From positions 46,331-110,330 of the forward strand of contig JBJEQP010000090.1 in NCBI GenBank assembly GCA_051881815.1: a stretch of 64,000 nt of DNA. The letters are read 5' to 3'. This DNA is from UMGS363 sp051881815. Its GTDB lineage: Bacteria; Bacillota; Clostridia; Oscillospirales; Ruminococcaceae. Below the pieces are notes generated by a model. The model worked only from the letters and a program-made list of their open reading frames with translations, made no database searches and was not told where the DNA came from. Position 1 is the first letter of the stretch. The number at the start of each line of letters is the position of its first letter. This document shows positions 61,101-64,000 of this stretch, one piece after another. Made by a program: the position numbers and the translations under genes.

Positions 61101-62093
61101 GAAAAATACTGCCGAGGCAATAATGAGGAGTGCTGCCGCCAATGCTGTGCCCATCCGAACCTTTTTCATGCTGAGTATTGCTTTTATTCTGCCCTTAATA
61201 TCACTCTCTCCGAATCCCGAAACTAACAGAAGCAGACGATTTCTCTCCTGCGCACATTTAAGCAGACTACGGGCGTATTCTTTTCGGTTTTCGTCACCGA
61301 TGATGACTATAACCGATTCGTCGCAGTAACGCTCGGTGTCCTTTAAAAACAAAGCTCTGCATATCCATACCAGTGGATCATACCAGTTAACGGCACAGAT
61401 AATAAGGGTGAGCAAATTCCACAATGGGTCATGGTGACGGATATGGGTCTGTTCATGAAGAATAATATGCCGCAGGGAAGCTTTATCGGAAAAGTCCGTT
61501 TCCGAGGGAAGAAGTATCACAGGCTTAATTATCCCGAAAACCGAAGGAGTCCCTATATCTCCCCCTTTGAGCCTGATATTCTCCAAAGCTCCCATATCCT
61601 CCTCTATATCTTCAAAGTGTGAAAACCTCACCGCACATATAATATAGGACAACAGAATAAAGCCTGTGAGCATAACTGTCACAGCTATGTAAATGCTTTT
61701 AAGGATACCGCTCCTGTCTGTAGAACTGTTATCATTCTGCTCGGTAATATCGGTTTCGGGAGGCAGAATTTCACTATAGACAAAGTCCGAATTATCATTA
61801 TTCGCAGGAGCAGCTGTGTCGTGAGCTTCCGTTTGCTGAGGGCTGCGAATGCCCTCTTCTTTCGAGAAAATCGGTGTGCTGTCATTGGAAGAGATCTGCT
61901 CCGAACTTTCGGAAATAGGTGAGAAATTCAGCACCGAAAAGGCGGTGGGGATATTTATTGGCAGCGCAAATTTCAGAAATACTACCGCCCACACTATCAT
62001 AAGCAGCTTTCCGTTCAGCTTCTTTTTCATCAGCAGACGAAGCAGGATAACAGCCGATGCCAACAGGAACGATGTAATTATTGAAGAGATCAT
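58143..62093 (-). CDS. Giant BlaR1-like M56 metallopeptidase sensor
   Basis: 1316 residues, about twice the length of BlaR1. N-terminal membrane domain with helices at ~1-20, ~30-55, ~130-155 and ~310-330, the M56 zinc site HEQTH at ~208-212 and the distal ERYCDESVI. After the last helix there is a ~980-residue extracytoplasmic region, rich in beta structure, Tyr and Asp. It has no transpeptidase motif. The segment EIFVHDFNSDGINDMALEQW looks like an FG-GAP/VCBS or EF-hand-type calcium loop. It is adjacent (1 base) to a BlaI gene whose product it should cleave. The ligand is unknown. Confidence 0.87.
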   Translation of the reverse strand: MISSIITSFLLASAVILLRLLMKKKLNGKLLMIVWAVVFLKFALPINIPTAFSVLNFSPISESSEQISSNDSTPIFSKEEGIRSPQQTEAHDTAAPANNDNSDFVYSEILPPETDITEQNDNSSTDRSGILKSIYIAVTVMLTGFILLSYIICAVRFSHFEDIEEDMGALENIRLKGGDIGTPSVFGIIKPVILLPSETDFSDKASLRHIILHEQTHIRHHDPLWNLLTLIICAVNWYDPLVWICRALFLKDTERYCDESVIVIIGDENRKEYARSLLKCAQERNRLLLLVSGFGESDIKGRIKAILSMKKVRMGTALAAALLIIASAVFFGTGRQLTADITKSGFLPSGENRVYSQIITGSSGEKAEVQLLLDHSYGEDDLQDYYHFILDIASDEYTLDMPRADFVINGVSRYRFLPDEPVDNPFTGDEGYSEVRYSAEFSKESHDIEAMLYFDFESETSLDITVTYKLKKGIFTVGEYTMQVHYDPWETDESYYAFSMNSFNKMAKGFENSFEMSQTEDGYEIRNTDGATDMYLLLTDNDDSVFSVCRDTADGKDENIIKGGFDPIRTEIFVHDFNSDGINDMALEQWYTGTFILDNRMIVIDGKTLIEIPIDKNAEKTLTNTIRVIQNNDSEFSVFYADSQYEFISYYQLENQAEADSDGYAVSHGGTKYHVENGNIYGTHSVTIRDGKVGASSEQVICTARIDFTYSGGKFIPNKDIELMGSTDYGERSEHTNDILWEYDVLGYNEPYKLQLVRVRGLPSEHPDKLNGIYALRLALNENFIAWCPFENYYALSLRPELIDDMFIRAGNTGGDPGLVFFRQKTDKDGIYKLSAYKVGSDGEVYPVKFRYENGSYAEHIEASENFASAEWKGYFYDSYTDERGIEINRRYPYEYNGGTMVVNVVDVGSSRVLENISLPKLNRNDEVYTNKVNANERMYYPHVQGSYYGVDNIFRNIQNTLSLINTEAPPETPGNAEYETTFYYGGEFYFFTLYDKNYLQFRTGDITEYYRLTDNEKKSYLKTIEITLGGAVDYIAESFAKEIEMGYDRSLTLMDELVCNEAYYSIDGKEYYSDPPSSWDVFKSVSVFSNVELTCVSEFTENNFQALYRLSFELQSEAPAPFKNGHNTLALVVGEPFESGSTRIIKLTDYNDFMHHISVISGEKGPEYAVYDFLKYVNYSEYASASEITDEALLFYLLYSKEPWLHYDSITNGFDGISPEQLKAAAMDKFGRDIKLSESSRYYDPDSGKYYAQGMGIPNPEKYVITDTKIDGDFSYITVKKYRGTCCLYCEKTILFTLKMGANEYRFVSIEDISV

Positions 62094-62094
62094 A

Positions 62095-62463
62095 TTATCG
62101 GTTCCTTTCGTTTTTTACCTCGTCGATAAGCTGACGAAGCTCTTCCAGCTCGCAGTCGGTCAGTCGTTTATCCTTGATAAATCCCGAAACAAGCAGCTTT
62201 GCCGAGCCGTTGTAAAGCTTTGCGATAAGTCCCTCTGTTTCCTTTACCCTGACTTCATCCTTGCCGATAAGCGCAGAGCAGATGTAATCGGGGTCTGTTC
62301 GCTTGACCGCACCCTTTTTGATAAGCCTGTCGATAAGGGTATATACCGTAGGCTTTTTCCATCCCTTTTCCTCGGCGAGCTTCTGGGCGATCTCTATGGC
62401 AGGCGCTTCCTCTCTTTCCCAAATTATATTCATAACATATATTTCTGTTTCACTCAGCTTCAT
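62095..62463 (-). CDS. BlaI/MecI/CopY-family repressor
   Basis: 122 residues from ATG 62463, after GGAGGG; the frame extends upstream through the promoter and operators, so that longer form is rejected. Winged helix MKLSETEIYVMNIIWEREEAPAIEIAQKLAEEKGWKKPTVYTLIDRLIKKGAVKR, then the C-terminal dimer part. It pairs with the giant M56 gene immediately downstream. Different recognition residues and operators from the BlaI at 50389. Confidence 0.94.
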   Translation of the reverse strand: MKLSETEIYVMNIIWEREEAPAIEIAQKLAEEKGWKKPTVYTLIDRLIKKGAVKRTDPDYICSALIGKDEVRVKETEGLIAKLYNGSAKLLVSGFIKDKRLTDCELEELRQLIDEVKNERNR

Positions 62464-62478
62464 AATTGCCCTCCGTTT

Positions 62479-62546
62479 TACATTTGTGTAATGGTTTTTG
62501 AGTTTATTATACATCTGTAAAACGGATTTGTCAATAGACATTTGTA
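62479..62546 (-). promoter_or_regulatory. BlaI operators (TACAnnTGTA) in the second M56 operon
   Basis: Three copies of TACAT-n-TGT/GTA: TACATTTGTG (62479-62488), the perfect dyad TACATCTGTA (62510-62519), which overlaps the -10, and GACATTTGTA (62537-62546), which abuts the -35. These are the consensus boxes for BlaI-type repressors and differ from those at 50324-50365. Confidence 0.72.
62506..62534 (-). promoter_or_regulatory. Promoter of the second BlaI/M56 operon
   Basis: On the minus strand TTGACA (62529-62534), a 17-base spacer and TATAAT (62506-62511), full consensus. Confidence 0.8.
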
Positions 62547-62793
62547 AAATATTATAAATTATATCAGAACTTAATATTGATTTTGTTCCCACAAAATCAA
62601 TATTATGGGGCGGATCTCTTTTCTTTGGCTGTTTTAAATCAATTATACATTATTGATTGGAAAAGTAATGGGTTTTGAGCGAGGTGGTTGATCATACTAC
62701 TACCTTCAATGGCGATTTGAGAATTTTTAATAAAAAAATTCAGATTTACAAACCATCCCAAAAAAATAAATATAAAAAAAGTGGGATATATAG

Positions 62794-62822
62794 TTGACAA
62801 AACGGTAATAGTTGTGTATAAT
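62794..62822 (+). promoter_or_regulatory. Promoter of the AAA ATPase gene
   Basis: TTGACA (62794-62799), a 17-base spacer and TATAAT (62817-62822). The motif AGTGGGATATAT (around 62780) upstream and AGTGGGAAATAT (around 62856) at the ribosome binding site flank the promoter and could be a pair of operator sites. Confidence 0.7.
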
Positions 62823-62865
62823 AATATCATACCCAAAATTAAATTCCAAGAAAAGAGTGGGAAAT

Positions 62866-63963
62866 ATGACTTATGAGTATGTACCTAAGCTGGTTAGGGC
62901 AGCGCTTAATAACGATAAAAAGAATGTAGAATCAATAGCGTTACTGATTGGTAGAAAGTTAAAAAAAGAAGCTCCTGACGTGTCAGCTGAAATAATGAAA
63001 ATTTTAGCATGTTCTAATACTGGTACAGATGTGATGCGAAGCATGGAAATGTCTCCGCTTCCGGTTGATAAAGAAACACGAGGTCAGCTAGTTAAGGTTG
63101 AAGAACCTATTCCGTTAGAAAAACCTATACTAGAAGAATTTGTAACGGAAGAATTAAATAACTTTCTTCGTGAAAGGGAACTTATAGAGAGTTTTTTGGA
63201 GAAAGACATTGTTCCCTCTAACAGTATTCTTTTACATGGTAAGCCAGGAGTTGGAAAGACATATATTGCAAAATGGCTTGCGTATAAACTTAATATGCCA
63301 ATAATTACATTGGACTTAGCAAATTCTATTTCAAGTTATTTAGGAAGAAGCGGACAAAATATAAAAAGTATTTTTCAATATGCAAAAGAACAAAATGTTG
63401 TATTATTCTTAGATGAAATCGATGCTATTGCCAAAAGGAGAGACGACGAATCTGATTTGGGAGAATTAAAAAGACTTGTTAATGTGTTGCTAAAAGAATT
63501 AGAGGAGTGTCCTATTACTTGCGTGATTATCGGGGCGACAAATCATCCAGAATTGTTGGATAAAGCCATATGGAGACGTTTTGACAGAAACATTGAAATC
63601 CCAATTCCAAAACTTGAACAGCGTCAACAACTGATCGAACGAGGACTGGGGGATTATATCAAGGTAGTTGACAAAGGCGTTGTAAAAATTTTAGTTGATG
63701 GAACAAATGGTATTTCAGCTGCTGATATATGTAAAATGTGTGAGCACATAAAGAGAAAATCTATTATGTATCCAGAACAATCAATAGCAACCTTGGCTTT
63801 GAAAGAGTATTGTGATTATGCTGGATTGAAGACAAAAGAACAAAAAATTGCAATTTGCAAATCGTTGAAAGAAAACTGTGGAAGAATTTCAATAAAAAGA
63901 ATTTCAGAATTAACAGGAATACCAACATCTTCTGTGGATAGATACTTAAAGACCTGCAAATAA
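62866..63963 (+). CDS. FtsH/CDC48-type AAA ATPase, possible IetA-like defence component
   Basis: 365 residues from ATG 62866 (AGTGGGAAAT). The N-terminal ~95 residues are helical and variable. The AAA+ core follows: Walker A GKPGVGKT (125-132), second region SSYLGRSGQNIKSIFQYA, Walker B VVLFLDEIDAIA (178-189), sensor 1 IIGATNHPELL and the arginine-finger motif RRFDR. The end holds an HTH-like segment (ISIKRISELTGIPTSSVDRYLK). AT-rich and terminal in the window. An ATPase of this kind paired with a subtilase is the IetAS defence system; the next gene is out of view. It could equally be another stand-alone ATPase. Confidence 0.8.
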   Translation: MTYEYVPKLVRAALNNDKKNVESIALLIGRKLKKEAPDVSAEIMKILACSNTGTDVMRSMEMSPLPVDKETRGQLVKVEEPIPLEKPILEEFVTEELNNFLRERELIESFLEKDIVPSNSILLHGKPGVGKTYIAKWLAYKLNMPIITLDLANSISSYLGRSGQNIKSIFQYAKEQNVVLFLDEIDAIAKRRDDESDLGELKRLVNVLLKELEECPITCVIIGATNHPELLDKAIWRRFDRNIEIPIPKLEQRQQLIERGLGDYIKVVDKGVVKILVDGTNGISAADICKMCEHIKRKSIMYPEQSIATLALKEYCDYAGLKTKEQKIAICKSLKENCGRISIKRISELTGIPTSSVDRYLKTCK

Positions 63964-64000
63964 AAGTCAAGCCCTAAAATGAAAAAACAGAAAAAATTTT

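Noticed and set aside
1..64000. CRISPR array, prophage or complete insertion sequence
   Set aside because: No regularly spaced direct repeats, no cas genes, no phage structural genes, and no transposase or integrase frame were found; only small palindromic repeats and decayed fragments.

Overview
The window reads as a chromosomal segment of a cellulolytic, gut- or rumen-type Firmicute of the Ruminococcus / Oscillospiraceae kind. The reasons are the TTG-N17-TATAAT promoters, strong AGGAGG ribosome binding sites, frequent TTG start codons, a GH44 and a GH5 glucanase without dockerins, many cyclic-di-GMP proteins, orphan sugar-binding lipoproteins, and the dnaX / ybaB / recR and dgt / dnaG / rpoD gene orders. 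Genus assignment is inference; no 16S rRNA is present.

Layout. 1-7.3 kb, minus strand: a truncated OmpR-type response regulator whose mRNA leader holds a MITE-like hairpin, a PF06541 membrane protein, a RelQ-like alarmone synthetase / sugar-binding lipoprotein / HD-GYP operon, and a GGDEF / CobU-like / PilT operon. 7.3-11 kb: a palindromic element, a LytTR-DUF3021 pair, an acetyltransferase, a chemotaxis receptor, and a second copy of the MITE-like element. 11-20.5 kb: guaA, a putative metal exporter, an anion permease, a membrane-anchored GH44 glucanase, a Cache-HAMP-PAS-GGDEF protein, and an exchanger behind a yybP-ykoY (manganese) riboswitch. 20.6-30.7 kb: a DUF4358 lipoprotein, an XRE-AbrB regulated ABC transporter, rpmE, a YigZ/IMPACT protein, dgt, dnaG, sigA, an Rrf2 regulator and a cardiolipin synthase. 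30.7-36 kb, minus strand: a second orphan sugar-binding lipoprotein, ychF, and an McrB/McrC-like pair with unusual losses. 36-42 kb: SRP RNA, a TPR protein, dnaX, ybaB, recR, two tRNA-Gln genes, a DUF2461 protein and deoC. 42-47.2 kb: a YesM-type histidine kinase and YesN-type regulator flanking a GH5 cellulase that carries a carbohydrate-binding-like domain inside its barrel. 47.3-49 kb: a highly expressed Fe-S scaffold-like / GGGtGRT pair.

From 49 kb to the end the window becomes accessory: an HTH remnant, three decayed small genes, a BlaI/M56/ABC-transporter cassette with its own operators, an AT-rich KAP-type P-loop NTPase, a second BlaI/M56 pair with a giant 1316-residue sensor and different operators, and an AT-rich AAA ATPase that may be the first half of an IetAS-like ATPase/subtilase defence system cut off by the window end.

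Together the window mixes replication, repair and translation genes with second-messenger signalling ((p)ppGpp and c-di-GMP), plant cell-wall degradation under two-component control, and an accessory tail with probable defence and envelope-stress genes. The main candidates for something new are the McrBC-like pair without the expected catalytic or target-recognition parts, the two lone NTPases in AT-rich DNA, the giant M56 sensor, and the GGDEF-CobU-PilT operon.
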